A stretch of 64,000 nucleotides of DNA from Notospermus geniculatus (GCA_002633025.1 NMRB01000027.1:262693-326692), one strand, 5' to 3'; counted from the first letter of the stretch, positions 38,501 to 47,745 are shown. A program made the numbers and translations. Notes: generated by a model not told the origin, from the letters alone.

Positions 38501-41500
38501 GTTCTTTTGCACTAAAATGTAGGTGGTCATCTGGTTTTTGGCCAGAATGTAGAGGTGGTCATCTATCATCTCGTGAGGCAGAGTTCACCCAGTGTTGACT
38601 GTAGATGTCTTTGCCACACCTCTAACAGAATAATGCACGGAACCGTCATATGTGGAATGACATACTGCTAGTATGTTAAGCTAGGAATCCACCTGTGATT
38701 TTCAACCTGATTTTGCTTTGTGACTTGATTTGCAACTGGGTTGCGTTGCAAGTGGGCACTCGATCGCTGTAGTGGACTAGGTAGATGTAGCGAAGACTGG
38801 TAGACCTCATCGATTTCAGGTTGGCAGTTGGTTGGCGACCCGGTGTCAGTTCCTATTCAAGCGCAGGTGGCAGGTTGCAAAGCAAGTTGCAAAAAAGCAG
38901 AATATCAGCGGTGGATTCCTAACTTTAGGTTCAAGATTTTCATTGGAGCCCCATGGTAGGTTTGGATTAAGGTCGCTAAACATTCTACTGGAAAAAAAGA
39001 AGGAAGTCACACTGGCAGCTAACCAGAAGGTTTCTTGATGAAGAAGTATTTGTACCTCATTGTTTCATATATGTGTGTATATCTTTTGTAGTGTTTGCAT
39101 TCTGGATGATATTCGGAGGAATAAACACCCTGGACAAGTATCTAGAGAACCCACCACCCAACACAACACTTACAGCAGGTGTTGCTGGGTACTTGACCTT
39201 CGATGCAGTCCTTTTCAGTGTGTTCCGTCTGACACTTGTGGATGATTATCCATATGATGTGAGTGATGATATGACCACTCATAGAATAGGCCTTGGAAAA
39301 GGGGCTTTGTCGCTGCTGTACCAGAACTTTTCATGGGAGCTGGGGACCAGTTGTTCAAATGTTGATACCACTAGGCTCATACCAAGAAATGAGACGGGGG
39401 AAATTGCCATTGCCAATACCATTCAGGCACCAAACATAACCCCCAAAACAGATGTTAAAAAAAGTTGAAAGCTTTTGAACAACTGGCCCCTGCTTGCTTT
39501 TGCCTCAGTGGTGGATCCAGGAGTTGCCGAATGGGTGGGGGGCATGGAATGGGCTGCGAAGCCCATTTCCCGAGCCCCAAAGGCGCGAAGCCCTGGCGGA
39601 GATCTCCCCCGGAAAAAAAAATTGTTGAAATCCCAGAAACACGATTTCCTGGCACCTGGGCAGGCCAAATTGAAATTTCTTTTTACTGAAAATCAGGGGT
39701 CTGAAGGAACCACAAGAAAAATTTTTGCTGCTCGGCGGCTGAGCCCGGGCACGCCCCCCTTGGATCCGCCACTGTAAATGTACACGTATGTTTTCCCTTC
39801 TTTTTTAGTTGCTTTTGTAAATACATTGCTTTGCTTTGCTTTGTTTTCATTTAGTTTGCGCCTTCTGGATGACATTAGGAGGAATGAATACCAAAGATTA
39901 CTTCCTCTACAATCCACCACAGGATAACTCAACTGTCACAGATATTGAGGTTCCTGGGTATGGATCACCCGGCGCCCTCTTGTTCAGTTTATGGAGACTG
40001 ACTTTAGTTGATGATTACCCTTATGATGTAAGGATATTCGCTTGCATTGTATCGTTAATTTGCAGTGGTCTTCAGTCTCTGACTCCATTCCTTCTCACAG
40101 TACCGGTAGTAGATGCATTAGACATTAGTAAAGGAATTAGCTTTGCACACATCCTCAGCATGTTTGTGTCTGATTTATTCCATCATGAATCTATCATATG
40201 CAATGATGATGTCTTAGACTTTCACTACGGTATGTCATACCTGAATTTCATGAGATTGCTGTTGAAAATCACCAAAATAATCTTTGTCACCTTCGAAGGG
40301 GCGAAGTGGCAGATGTGTTCTTAGAGGCTATTTCTCCAGCTAATTTTGCAAACCTGGTAGCATTAGTTAACTTGTTGTAATGGAATTTGTCAATAAAGTC
40401 ATAATCAAGTGATGAAATGGCACCCATGTCACTTTCTGTCTTCAGGAGATGAAAGCCATTGACCCCATCATGACAGATATTCTTGTTGGAACGTGGTTTG
40501 CGTTGTCGGCCATCTTGTGCTTGAATCTCTTCATTGCTTTGATGTCGGATACATTCCAGAGGTTCGTATTTCATTTTCATCAGTTATTGACAATGGGTTT
40601 CATGATGGTGAGGACGGTAGAAGAACCAGGCCCAATTGTACCTACATGTATGTCTTGCTTGGGATGGGGGAGTTATTTTTTGGCATGAAAACATTTGAAA
40701 TTCACGTTTTCTTGTTGTGCGTCTGACCTACATTGGCCAGAGGACCAAAAGGTTTTGAAACAACCTACTTTACTTGGCATTTTTGCCCTTGTGATATGGT
40801 TGCCGCGAGATTGCTGCACTTTTTGCCTTTTAGGGTAAAAGGCAGTATCTCTGCATGCATTCGGCGAGCTACATTCTCACTGAATGCGAATTCAATTCGG
40901 ATTCCGTATTATCGGTCTCTGGAAGTCGAATTCATTATATCGAATTAAAAGCGGTGCGTTCACCACTAGGGGTTAATTCGGATGGCGTGACGTCACCTGG
41001 TCGCAAACTGAATCAACTGATGCGGATTGGTTATTCCGAATTCAATTTGCATTACGGAACCGGACTCGTTATTTCGGATTCAGTTCAGTTGAAAGCGAAC
41101 TGAGTGTGAATGCTTAATGCGGATTAAGGCTTTATTTCGGTTTCAATTCGGAATAAACCACCAGTGTGAACACGGCTTATGATCAATTGAAGTACATAGA
41201 TATTGTAGTTCCAAATACTCTATAGTGTATACGTTCGCTGCTACTTCAATCAACCTTGTTCCAACTGGTCCCAAATGGAGATACTGCTATTTGTATTGTT
41301 CTTCCTGATGCCCAATTTCAGAGTCTATGATAACGCCCTGGCTAACGCTGTCATGCAACAGGCCATGACACTCATGGGTTGTCAAGATGGCAGCGGAATA
41401 TCCTTCATTTGGCAAAACCGTGTCAAAAACTTCGACTCTTACATAACAGAGAAATGCTCCCCAGAAGTATTTTACTATGACGATGATATGTCCCCAAGTG

Positions 41501-44500
41501 AGGATGACCAAATTAGGAAGGTCACATTTCAGATAAAGGTAAAAAGTAGGCAGTGTGATGCCTTGGGTGACCCTTCTGGTTCTCTGTCCGGACATTGGTG
41601 ATTCTCTACTACTGATGTCCTTGAAATGGCTGAACAAAGGGAGGACTTTTTCAATACATTCTGTAGCAATGAAACCCATCTAATTCCTATCCATCATTTA
41701 GCTGATGACTATTTGAAAAATGCCACAGTTTTGTTCATTACAGTACGGTAGCCTACTTCTTGTCTCTACAGCAGTGTCGAGCTGGGAGATGTCCCTGAAA
41801 AAGTCCAACTTTTGTCCATTCTCCTCTCTCCTGTGTCCTAATATGGTTACATCCTTCTGCCATGTGACTTACACTGTTAATTCTGTCAATTTTCAATGCT
41901 GCTACTGGTGTTTACAAGAGAATTCCAAAATCCTAAAAAACCAACTAACCCACCATGGTATGGATGTTGCCACTCATTGGACTTTCCCTACCGGTACTAT
42001 TCTTTGATGATTAACTTCAGAGTGTGTTTTCTAATCCTTGTCAACTTTTTCAGAGTCTATGACAATGCACATGCAAATGCTGTTATGCAGAAAGCCATGA
42101 CAATAATGAATATTCAGGAAGGCATGACGCGAAAGAGGCGGTACAAATTTATGATGTTCATTCATGAAAATTGTGCACCACTGAAGGAGTATTATGATGA
42201 TGACATGGCTTCAGATTCGAGCCCTGATCTAAAAAAAGTTGCATTTCAAGTGAAGGTAACAAAGCCTTCTGTGTATTTCTGCTTCAGTGCTGTGTACTTG
42301 CTTTGGCTGTTATGTGTAATGCTTTGTTGGTGGTATGTGTGCACTTTCAGTTGTAGAATAGAATGCACATAGCTTACGCATTTCAATCCAATGATTACAG
42401 AAACACAGTACTGCAGTTAGTTCTAGTATTTGTGTCATAGACCAATGCCATTAATATGAAGAATGAATTATATGAACCTTCATGTAGTGCTTTTCACAGT
42501 CTCAGAGTGCTTCAATTATTGCCCCAGTGTCTCCAGAAACCATTCTGGGGAACTCAAACTATTCATCATTGTGTTGCAATAATCTCTGCATGCATATGGT
42601 GTTCCTATTTTAAAATTCCTCTGAAAAGTGCCATTATTCCATTCTAAGAAACAAATCCTGGCCAAAACCATTCTTCATGTATTTGCATGCATTAGTGGCC
42701 ATTCTAAAATGTCAATTTTTAAACTGCGTTGCAGTGAATTTCGTTTGTTAGTGGTTCATGAAACTTTCCCAGCCAACGAAGTTATGTACTTATGTCTGCA
42801 GGTAACTGCTGCACGAAAACCAGGCTTTGTGTCTCTCCTCCGTGATCAAATGTTTAAATGTTCCATAATGATTCCCAGGAGCTGGGTAAGCCACCCAGAT
42901 TTATTCACTGAGTTCTCCTGGTCTTGAGCTCACCTTGCTTGCTCCCTCATCAGATATGCCAGCATCAACTCACATAAAGAGTGTGTCACAAATTCCTTGG
43001 GCTGCATGCTGCAAGGGCACCTTCACCCCGTATACCAATATGCTAAAAAGCTAATGATATTATCATTAGCTTTTCACCGTATTTGTATGAGAAGTTTGCT
43101 TATTTGCTCCCACATTGTTGATGAAAGGTGATATGTTTCTCTGCTAGGATGAGGTTGACAAATTACATGAGATTGTCGAACAATACATCAGACCGGGAAA
43201 ACAAATGAACCTTTACCCGACAAAATTATGAGGGTAGAAATCAGTGTGGCGTTTACTTGGTGCACATCATGGCACGCCTGCGACATCACTGCACATCATG
43301 CATGTCATGGCATGCCTGTGGTGTTGTGAACTCAAAGCATTCATTGATTTTGTGTTCTATTTCTGCTTTGGGTCTCTTCCCTTCGGTGGCGGGTTAACAT
43401 GTACAAAATGTAGTTATATTTGTCACCCTGGAAATTGGTAAGTTATCTTTGAAGTGAGGCCTTTCTCTTGGTTGTTGAGTAACTTTGAATGTCTTAACAG
43501 TTTAAATCATATTTATGAGATGGAACTCTAGACATCATAATGTGTACTATACATGTAAATTATAATAGCTTGAACAGGCTGGTGACTTGCATAAACAGAT
43601 AAATGTTCTTTGCAGGATGAGCTAGAGGAAATTAAGGAGTGGTTCCACGCCAAGTTTGGACCAGTTGACTCTATGAATGATACGGAAGGGGTAAGAATTG
43701 ACTTGAATTCCCTGCACAACTTGAACATATTTTGACACATTCCACTTACGGTATTTTCCAACCCCAAGTAGGTCTTAATCTGGGTCAATTTTCGAACCAG
43801 TGTTCTGATGGAACAAGGGTTGAAAATAGCAATATTCCCTTTCATGCGGTCTATCTTTCCAGAAACGAGCCTTAAATCAGAACCTTACCGTTGATATTTT
43901 GGAGAATGAAATCGACATGCTCAGAGGAGAGCTGCGAGACATCACAACAATACAGCATGATTTCCAAGAGCAGTATAAACGGGACATGTCTGCTTTGAAG
44001 GGACTTCTGGAGCAGATTCTCATCAACCAAGGTAAACAGGCTCCTCACTGTCAATTTTGCTGAGCCAAGTCCAGGGGCCGTATGCATAAAACATCTTAAG
44101 TGTAAAATTTCCCTTAAACTATTGTTCCAAACAAAAGATAAGGGAAATTTTACACTTAAGAAGTTTTGTGCATATAACCCCAGGTTTCACATCCTGGATG
44201 TTCCTTCTTGTTGATGATGATCTTTCAAAAATGTAGTCGCAGTGTGCCAGAAGGGAGTACAAATGTTGGTTGATTTATATTCAAATATCTTGTAAATGTT
44301 TTCCAATATATCTTTTAGTTGGAGGTGGCGGTGGAGGTTTAGGTGTAATGGTTGATGAAGCACTTTATGAGGATCCGAGTCCACCAACAAGGGATGGGGA
44401 AACAAGGTACGTGCCTTTATGGGGAACTGTCAAATTCGAACTAAAGATAGCCATAGGAATGAAGCAACAATAAACAGTTTCATTTTGCAACATATGTACA

Positions 44501-45427
44501 AATATTCACAATTACAGATCAAAACAACTGAAGGGTAAAGAGAGAACCACTGCCAAAAAGTTGTTGTATAGTAGTCAATAGGGAGGTTTCGCAAGCGCCC
44601 GGTTAGGCCCTACGACGACGTTTATCTATTGTGTGGGTACACCCAAACAATAGATAAACGTCGTCGTGTTTTGATCAGGGTACCGGTAATTGGGAACGCT
44701 CTAAAAAGTCACAAATTGTATTGTGCCTTGTTGCTTTTTGCAGACGCTCTAAGAAGAAAGACAAGAAGAGAAGGAGCAAGCCGAGGAGAACAGATGTAGT
44801 GGATGACTTTACAGGGGAGCCAGTGGGCACTGGTGTGTGATAACATCAATTATTCTTGGAACTAAGTTCTTTGGTGCAAAGATCTCTGCAGACTTTTGTC
44901 ATGTTTATCTTGTGAGGATCTGGTTGTAATTTAAACACTTGAACGTTCATCAATATTCCCTTCCACTGAAATAAGAAATGAGCTTTAGTCAGGCAACCTC
45001 TTGATTGGCAAACGTCACTAAGCTGAGTAAAAGATTTCATTCTGTTTTTAGGTCAGGGTCTTGACATTGAACCAATGATAGAGGTTCGACCCGTTGGTCA
45101 TGTTGCTGCTGAACCTCCTCCACCTGACATGGGCCTATCTGGTGCAATGGGAGTAAGTATTCCTTTCTATTGAAAATACTCTGTTTACATTTCAATGTAT
45201 GTTGTACATGTAGTTTACGGTAGTCCATGGGCTAACTTCATTAAATGCACGCACTTCCACCGTGCATTTGACGGAGTTACACATGTCTAAGTCTTAAATA
45301 CCCTTTGTGAAATCGGCCCATATGTTTACACTGTAGTTTGCGTTAAGTGCACAAAACAGCAAAAACAGCAGCCATATCATAACTTCCTTCATTTCTTTTT
45401 CAGCTTGCTGATACCACTGATGCATAA
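27135..45427 (+). CDS. Ankyrin-repeat TRP-type cation channel with four alternative exon pairs
   Basis: Complete gene, about 26 coding positions, roughly 1,048 residues for one isoform (summed lengths stay in frame from ATG to TAA). Order: basic N-terminus; about five ankyrin repeats (residues ~220-410); the pre-S1 linker usual in TRPA/TRPV channels (VKWKKFGK); S1 (~471-490), S2 (~503-528), S3 (~585-608), S4 (~621-642), S5 (~650-682); a pore loop ending RLTLVDDYPYD; S6 ending LNLFIALMSDTFQR (~766); then a long cytoplasmic tail with a coiled coil. This is the layout of six-helix, tetrameric, non-selective cation channels of the plasma membrane. S4 (IRIMSVNIILLWLRLMK) lacks the regular arginines of voltage sensors. 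The exact TRP subfamily is uncertain: it looks closest to TRPA/TRPV but has few ankyrin repeats. Exons 11, 16, 17 and 19 occur twice (separate entries). A likely poly(A) signal AATAAA is at 45721. Confidence 0.85.
27900..28250 (-). mobile_element. 3' end of an LTR retrotransposon (short LTR plus polypurine tract)
   Basis: On the minus strand, GTTGAGGAGGGA (polypurine-tract-like) is followed by TGTAATATCCAGCGG, a typical LTR start at 28092. The LTR continues about 190 bp through AATAAAG toward 27900, where it abuts exon 3 of the channel gene. The polypurine tract and short LTR resemble Gypsy-type elements. Internal coding sequence is lost, and the LTR's far end is not certain. Confidence 0.5.
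30170..30595. mobile_element. Nested palindromic repeats in channel intron 5
   Basis: TGATAAATATCAAGAAGTCA then ACTTCCAGAATCTTGCGAAT at about 30298-30340 is answered exactly in inverse at about 30450-30495. It encloses two copies of CTTCCTCAGGCACTTTTCAG and their complement. The flanks (AGTTTTCTC near 30200, GAGAAAAC near 30565) belong to the family also found near 5.8, 21.5 and 47.2 kb. Confidence 0.7.
31518..32865 (+). CDS. Channel exons 6-9: ankyrin-repeat domain
   Basis: Exons 31518-31777, 32025-32175, 32388-32552 and 32665-32865 join in phases 0, 1, 1, 1. They encode a linker and about five ankyrin repeats. Typical signatures are FIESLFKNGARIDCTDKYGQ, DSYGRTPLHVAAAV, GENQTPVHFAARND and YKGRTPLQLAAE. 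The last repeat is degenerate and leads to TDRANRKQYYFLNHLE, a segment resembling the region after the ankyrin domain in TRPA-type channels. Ankyrin domains in these channels face the cytoplasm and mediate assembly and gating contacts. Confidence 0.85.
33070..33220. repeat. Two-copy tandem repeat of 75-76 bp
   Basis: ACTAGTTTTGCTTGCTTGGT begins both copies, and CAGTTGCAGCACCGATACTA ends both. It lies in channel intron 9. Confidence 0.8.
33829..33863 (+). CDS. Channel exon 10: short charged linker
   Basis: A 35-nt exon between TTTTCAG and GCA|GTAAGT, phase 1 to 0, encoding ELEKKTQCQTA. It is in frame with both alternative versions of exon 11. Confidence 0.7.
34139..34230 (+). CDS. Channel exon 11a: pre-S1 segment, version a
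   Basis: 92 nt between CTCTTAG and AA|GTAGGT, phase 0 to 2. It encodes LEVITSYKQFDLVTHPAV then KRLIHVKWKKFGK, the helix-turn-helix linker that sits just before S1 in TRPA/TRPV-like channels. Length and phase are identical to exon 11b. Because 92 is not a multiple of 3, use of both would break the frame. Confidence 0.8.
34558..34742. mobile_element. Element with GCGGATCCAAGG / TGGATCCACCCCTG ends
   Basis: GCAGGCGCGGATCCAAGGGC at the left and TCTGGATCCACCCCTG at the right bound about 185 bp. Similar ends bound sequence at 39507-39776 and 61513-61697. This copy lies in the intron between exons 11a and 11b. Confidence 0.65.
34954..35045 (+). CDS. Channel exon 11b: pre-S1 segment, version b
   Basis: 92 nt between GTCTTTAG and AA|GTGAGT, phase 0 to 2, the same length and phase as exon 11a. 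It encodes LQVAVQFRRHDLIIHKAL then LQLITIKWERFGK. Eleven or so of 31 residues match exon 11a, including the DL, H and IKW-x-x-FGK positions, so this is a diverged but intact duplicate. Confidence 0.75.
36066..36342. mobile_element. MITE just upstream of the S1 exon
   Basis: CAGTACCTTGCACAATTGAC then CTCCCT at the left is answered by AGGGAGGTCAATTGTGCCAG then GTACTG at the right. The interior has further inverted parts with ACGTCAC. Its right end lies about 15 bp from the exon 12 acceptor, so it may supply branch-point or upstream acceptor sequence. Confidence 0.8.
36356..37488 (+). CDS. Channel exons 12-15: S1 to S4
   Basis: Exons 36356-36488 (S1, start of S2), 36747-36824 (rest of S2, YQIVAEILEYKNSRKK), 36952-37091 (a highly charged S2-S3 loop with EEEELDKAAPQYLSDPW) and 37307-37488 (S3 NIFDWVCYILLLTCIV and S4 MSVNIILLWLRLMKNARAF) join in phases 0, 0, 2, 1. 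The segment N-x-FDW at the S3 start is shared by many TRP channels. Confidence 0.85.
37742..37825 (+). CDS. Channel exon 16a: S4-S5 linker and S5, version a
   Basis: 84 nt between CTTTCAG and ACT|GTAAGT, phase 1 to 1. It encodes PFIAMLGHIFTDVFKFLF then LFMEFYIPY. Twenty-four of 28 residues match exon 16b. The intron to exon 16b is only 45 nt. Confidence 0.9.
37871..37954 (+). CDS. Channel exon 16b: S4-S5 linker and S5, version b
   Basis: 84 nt between TATTTCAG and ATT|GTAAGT, phase 1 to 1. It encodes PFIAMLGHIFSDVLKFVF then LFLEFYIPY. The four differences from 16a (T/S, F/L, L/V, M/L) are conservative and lie on the membrane helix, and most codons differ at silent sites. That indicates an old duplicate kept by selection. 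Confidence 0.9.
39092..39258 (+). CDS. Channel exon 17a: end of S5, turret and pore loop, version a
   Basis: 167 nt between CTTTTGTAG and GAT|GTGAGT, phase 1 to 0. It encodes FAFWMIFGGINTLDKYLE, then a turret with NPPPNTTLTAG, then DAVLFSVFRLTLVDDYPYD. The acidic DDYPYD stretch lies where TRP selectivity filters sit. Two N-x-T sites could be glycosylated. Confidence 0.9.
39507..39776. mobile_element. Element with CAGTGGTGGATCCAGG / GGATCCGCCACTG ends
   Basis: Inverted ends about 270 bp apart, in the intron between exons 17a and 17b. Same family as 34558-34742 and 61513-61697. Confidence 0.7.
39855..40027 (+). CDS. Channel exon 17b: end of S5, turret and pore loop, version b
   Basis: 173 nt between TCATTTAG and GAT|GTAAGG, phase 1 to 0. 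It encodes CAFWMTLGGMNTKDYFLY, a turret (NPPQDNSTVTDIEVPGYG) two residues longer than in 17a, then ALLFSLWRLTLVDDYPYD. The filter-side sequence RLTLVDDYPYD is unchanged, whereas turret and pore helix differ (VF versus LW). Joint use with 17a would shift the frame. Confidence 0.9.
40446..40561 (+). CDS. Channel exon 18: S6, constitutive
   Basis: 116 nt between TCTTCAG and AG|GTTCGT, phase 0 to 2. It encodes MKAIDPIMTDILVGTWFA and the S6 helix LSAILCLNLFIALMSDTF. LNLFIALM is the S6 gate-region motif type of TRP channels. No second copy was found. Confidence 0.9.
40830..41180. repeat. Repeat rich in ATTCGGAATT-like words
   Basis: The block from GAATTCAATTCGG to GTGTGAACACGG is filled with variants of AATTCGGATT in both orientations. 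It lies in channel intron 18 and probably derives from a non-autonomous DNA element. Confidence 0.5.
41322..41538 (+). CDS. Channel exon 19a: post-S6 segment, version a
   Basis: 217 nt between AATTTCAG and AAG|GTAAAA, phase 2 to 0. It encodes VYDNALANAVMQQAMTLM, then a variable stretch, then an acidic patch (YYDDDMSPSEDD) and RKVTFQIK. The same architecture is in 19b. Confidence 0.85.
42054..42255 (+). CDS. Channel exon 19b: post-S6 segment, version b
   Basis: 202 nt between TTTTTCAG and AAG|GTAACA, phase 2 to 0. It encodes VYDNAHANAVMQKAMTIM, a middle part that is five residues shorter than in 19a and more basic (TRKRRYKF), then YYDDDMASDSSPD and KKVAFQVK. Neither 217 nor 202 is a multiple of 3, so only one version fits in a transcript. 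Confidence 0.85.
42802..42885 (+). CDS. Channel exon 20: post-S6 segment
   Basis: 84 nt between TCTGCAG and TGG|GTAAGC, phase 0 to 0. It encodes VTAARKPGFVSLLRDQMF then KCSIMIPRSW. No duplicate was found. Confidence 0.7.
43148..43231 (+). CDS. Possible alternative terminal exon (20b) with stop
   Basis: After the acceptor TCTGCTAG the frame reads DEVDKLHEIVEQYIRPGKQ and stops at TGA (43229). It begins like constitutive exon 21 (DELEEIKEWF), has the same entry phase, and lies between exons 20 and 21, so it looks like a fifth duplicate. No donor precedes the stop. If used, it would end the channel just before the coiled coil. It could also be a decayed copy. Confidence 0.45.
   Translation, partial: DEVDKLHEIVEQYIRPGKQMNLYPTKL
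43616..45427 (+). CDS. Channel exons 21-26: coiled coil and C-terminus
   Basis: Exons 43616-43690, 43863-44031, 44319-44406, 44744-44832, 45052-45152 and 45404-45427 join in phases 0, 1, 2, 1, 0. Exon 22 encodes a leucine/isoleucine heptad stretch (LENEIDMLRGELRDI, then SALKGLLEQILINQ), likely a tetramerising coiled coil. Then follow a glycine-rich linker (VGGGGGGLG), a very basic patch (RSKKKDKKRRSKPRR) and a proline-rich end. Stop TAA at 45425. Confidence 0.85.
44083..44186. mobile_element. MITE of the GGGGCCGTATGCAT family
   Basis: GGGGCCGTATGCATAAAACA and CTTAAGTGTAAAATTTCCCT at the left are answered by AGGGAAATTTTACACTTAAG and GTGCATATAACCCC. The centre CTATTGTTCCAAACAAAAGA is shared with the copy near 2.77 kb. 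Confidence 0.85.
44578..44676. mobile_element. MITE with GGGAGGTTTCGCAAGCGCCC end
   Basis: Left end AGGGAGGTTTCGCAAGCGCC, and the interior hairpin CGACGACGTTTATCTATTG / CAATAGATAAACGTCGTCG. The same end recurs inverted at about 46258-46308, so the last three channel exons are bracketed by an inverted pair. Confidence 0.65.
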
Positions 45428-45745
45428 TAGCAGACGGATGTCGTCATTCCTGTGAGATTATCTTGCTGGATCAAGATGAGGCCACTTAATTCTTCTGTGA
45501 TTGTTGATTCAGGGTATTGTGTGCTGTTAAAAACAGCATTTTGGTATTATTGATGAAGATATTTTTAGTATTGCCTGTCAGTGCATTGGAGACTGACCAT
45601 ATTGTATTACCGGTATTTTACATTTACTGGTACCGTACAACAAAAACGAATTTTGGGACCTGCACTCTCAGAATTGAGAGATTCCTGAGTCATTTTCATT
45701 CACACACTTTTTATCTATTCAATAAACCACACCACATCACTTCAC
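45428..45745 (+). terminator. 3' UTR and poly(A) signal of the channel gene
   Basis: AATAAA at 45721-45726 lies about 300 bp after the stop, and a second AATAAA-like word follows near 45777. The cleavage site is not determined. Confidence 0.5.
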
Positions 45746-46254
45746 ACAACTGTTCAACACATCCCCTATATTTTAAAAATAAATATTTTATAAGTTGTTG
45801 TCTTGTTTTGATTTTTGAAATGCATACAGAAGCAAACAATGTGATTAACTGTCATTGATATGATTTACTTTTTCTCCCCATGTGGTATATTTATTGTACA
45901 TGTATATATTGTTTGTTCATGAGAAAGCAACTTGATATTGTTGCAAGACCACGAAAATCTTGATGCCATTCTTTCTTTGCAGTCTACGGAGTTTACTACA
46001 TGTATTATCAATGACAAATCAACGTCGTCCCAAAGCAGTGGTTTTAATATAGCTCCTCTTTATCCAATCTGACTGTGGGAGGATGCACTACATCAGTTTA
46101 TGACTGATACCTTTTGGTGTCATGTGGTGCAAGATGCCAAACCCTAAATATGTAATTGTCAACAATTGTGATATATATTGTATTCTTTATGTATTACCTA
46201 CCAATAACATACATGTACCGTACTTCTTTTTTATGTTGTAGTTAGTTTCAAAAA

Positions 46255-46308
46255 AAGCTAATAAACGTCGTCGTATGGCCTAACCGGGCGCTTGCGAAAC
46301 CTCCCTAT
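46255..46308. mobile_element. Inverted end of the GGGAGGTTTCGCAAGCGCCC element
   Basis: AAACGTCGTCGTATGGCCTA then ACCGGGCGCTTGCGAAACCT is the reverse complement of the element at 44578, with one variable patch. Confidence 0.65.
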
Positions 46309-46309
46309 G

Positions 46310-47159
46310 ATGTGCAGCCACTGTGCTCAGCTCTGCAGCAATGTTACAGAATGTTCAGACATCCTGCGAGCAATGATAGGCCTAGCCCTGGAGCATACAG
46401 ATGATAGGAGTCCAGTACATCGGCCCGAGTTCCTTGGAAGTTAGGAACTGTTTATTTGCACAGCTAACTGCTGTATATGCAGTACCGTTAAGTGTATAGT
46501 CTTGGATGCACGTTAAGCTAATTAATATGTATTCCGCTGTGACCAATGGCTGCAAAGCAGCTCATAAATTATGCAGCACTCCCAGAGCAGCTGATTACTA
46601 ATACGGGGCAGAAAATGGTGGGTGTACACATGTGGTTGAGGGTGCCTTGCGAAAGGCGTCGCCTACAAGCAATTTTCAGAAATGGCTATTATTTATCTAC
46701 TATATATTTACTTGTCAAACAGTAAGCCATGTTTGGCTTAAACGTGGAGTTACAGTGTACTGGTACCCGCATTGTCCTGAACCAAAAGAATATATATTTA
46801 TCATAAAAATCAATGATTTTTACTTTTGAAATTTTCCAGACAGTGTTATCACAACTATTTTCTCAAGAAATTTACACATACGATATTCATCCTTAACCAA
46901 AAATTGAAGTGTCCTTCAAAAGTCACCTGTCAGAATTGAAAAAATCTCAATACATGTATTTTCAAAGACCACCAACACTTTCCCTACTTCTGCTAATTTT
47001 TCATACATTAACGAATATCATTTTCTGAGCCAAAATGACAAAACTTCCCAAAGAAGTCACCCACATAGAGATATATGTGTATCGAATAAAATATCTCATC
47101 TGCTCACTGAACCGACAGGTTGACCTTGTTTCATAAATACTTTCATCAATGCCTATAAA
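46310..47159. other. Intergenic space between convergent genes, no feature seen
   Basis: No exon, RNA gene or repeat was recognised here between the channel 3' end and the LINE fragment. Confidence 0.45.
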
Positions 47160-47221
47160 GCTGCTGCTCCACGTGAGAGTTATCTGCCACAAGTTGGCTC
47201 TCAGTGGGCAAATTAACCAAA

Positions 47222-47745
47222 GAAAACATTATTATTATTATTATTAAGTGTACATGTATTTATATAGCACCACTTTAAAATAAATTGTGGTGCTTTACAA
47301 TAGCAATGAAACATAAGTAAAATAAAATATAATGAGTAAAACAGGACAACAGTAAAGGGTGGTGTTTAAAATATTTGATCATTTACCTACAACAAGTTGA
47401 TAAAAAGGTGCGTTTTAACACACAGATTAAAATTTTGATGATTGCCAATAGAAATTATATGGCACAGAAGTGCATTCCAGAGCTGTGGGGCACTGGTCCT
47501 GTATGCCCTGTCTCCGGCTGACTTCTTTCATGCAGAGGCAGTGCACAGTCGTGGTGCAGCATCCTGGCTTGTAGATCTCTGCGACTGCAAGAAAGACAGG
47601 GCCAGTGCCATGTACAGCTCTGAAAGCAAATGTAAGTACTGGATAGCTTAAAAACAATCCGCTGTTTGACAGGGATCCAATGTATTTGTGCCCTTGGTGT
47701 CGGCATAAGGGTTATGAAGCTTCCAAATGATACATACATAATCCG
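47222..47745 (-). mobile_element. 5'-truncated LINE: 3' end of a reverse-transcriptase ORF
   Basis: Read on the minus strand with frame shifts, the sequence gives IHWIPVKQRIVFKL, then AVHGTGP, then GDRAYRTSAPQLWNALL, and then VKTHLFINL. These are the conserved blocks near the C-terminus of non-LTR retrotransposon reverse-transcriptase ORFs (HWLP..RI..K, GDR.F....P.LWN.LP, LKTHLF). The fragment ends in a (TAA)n-like tail, seen as TTATTATTATT near 47230 on +. It is dead, interrupted and unrelated to the neighbouring genes. Confidence 0.75.

Noticed and set aside
47427-47739. Host gene exons suggested by minus-strand frames
   Set aside because: The conserved blocks belong to a LINE reverse-transcriptase C-terminus, broken by frame shifts.
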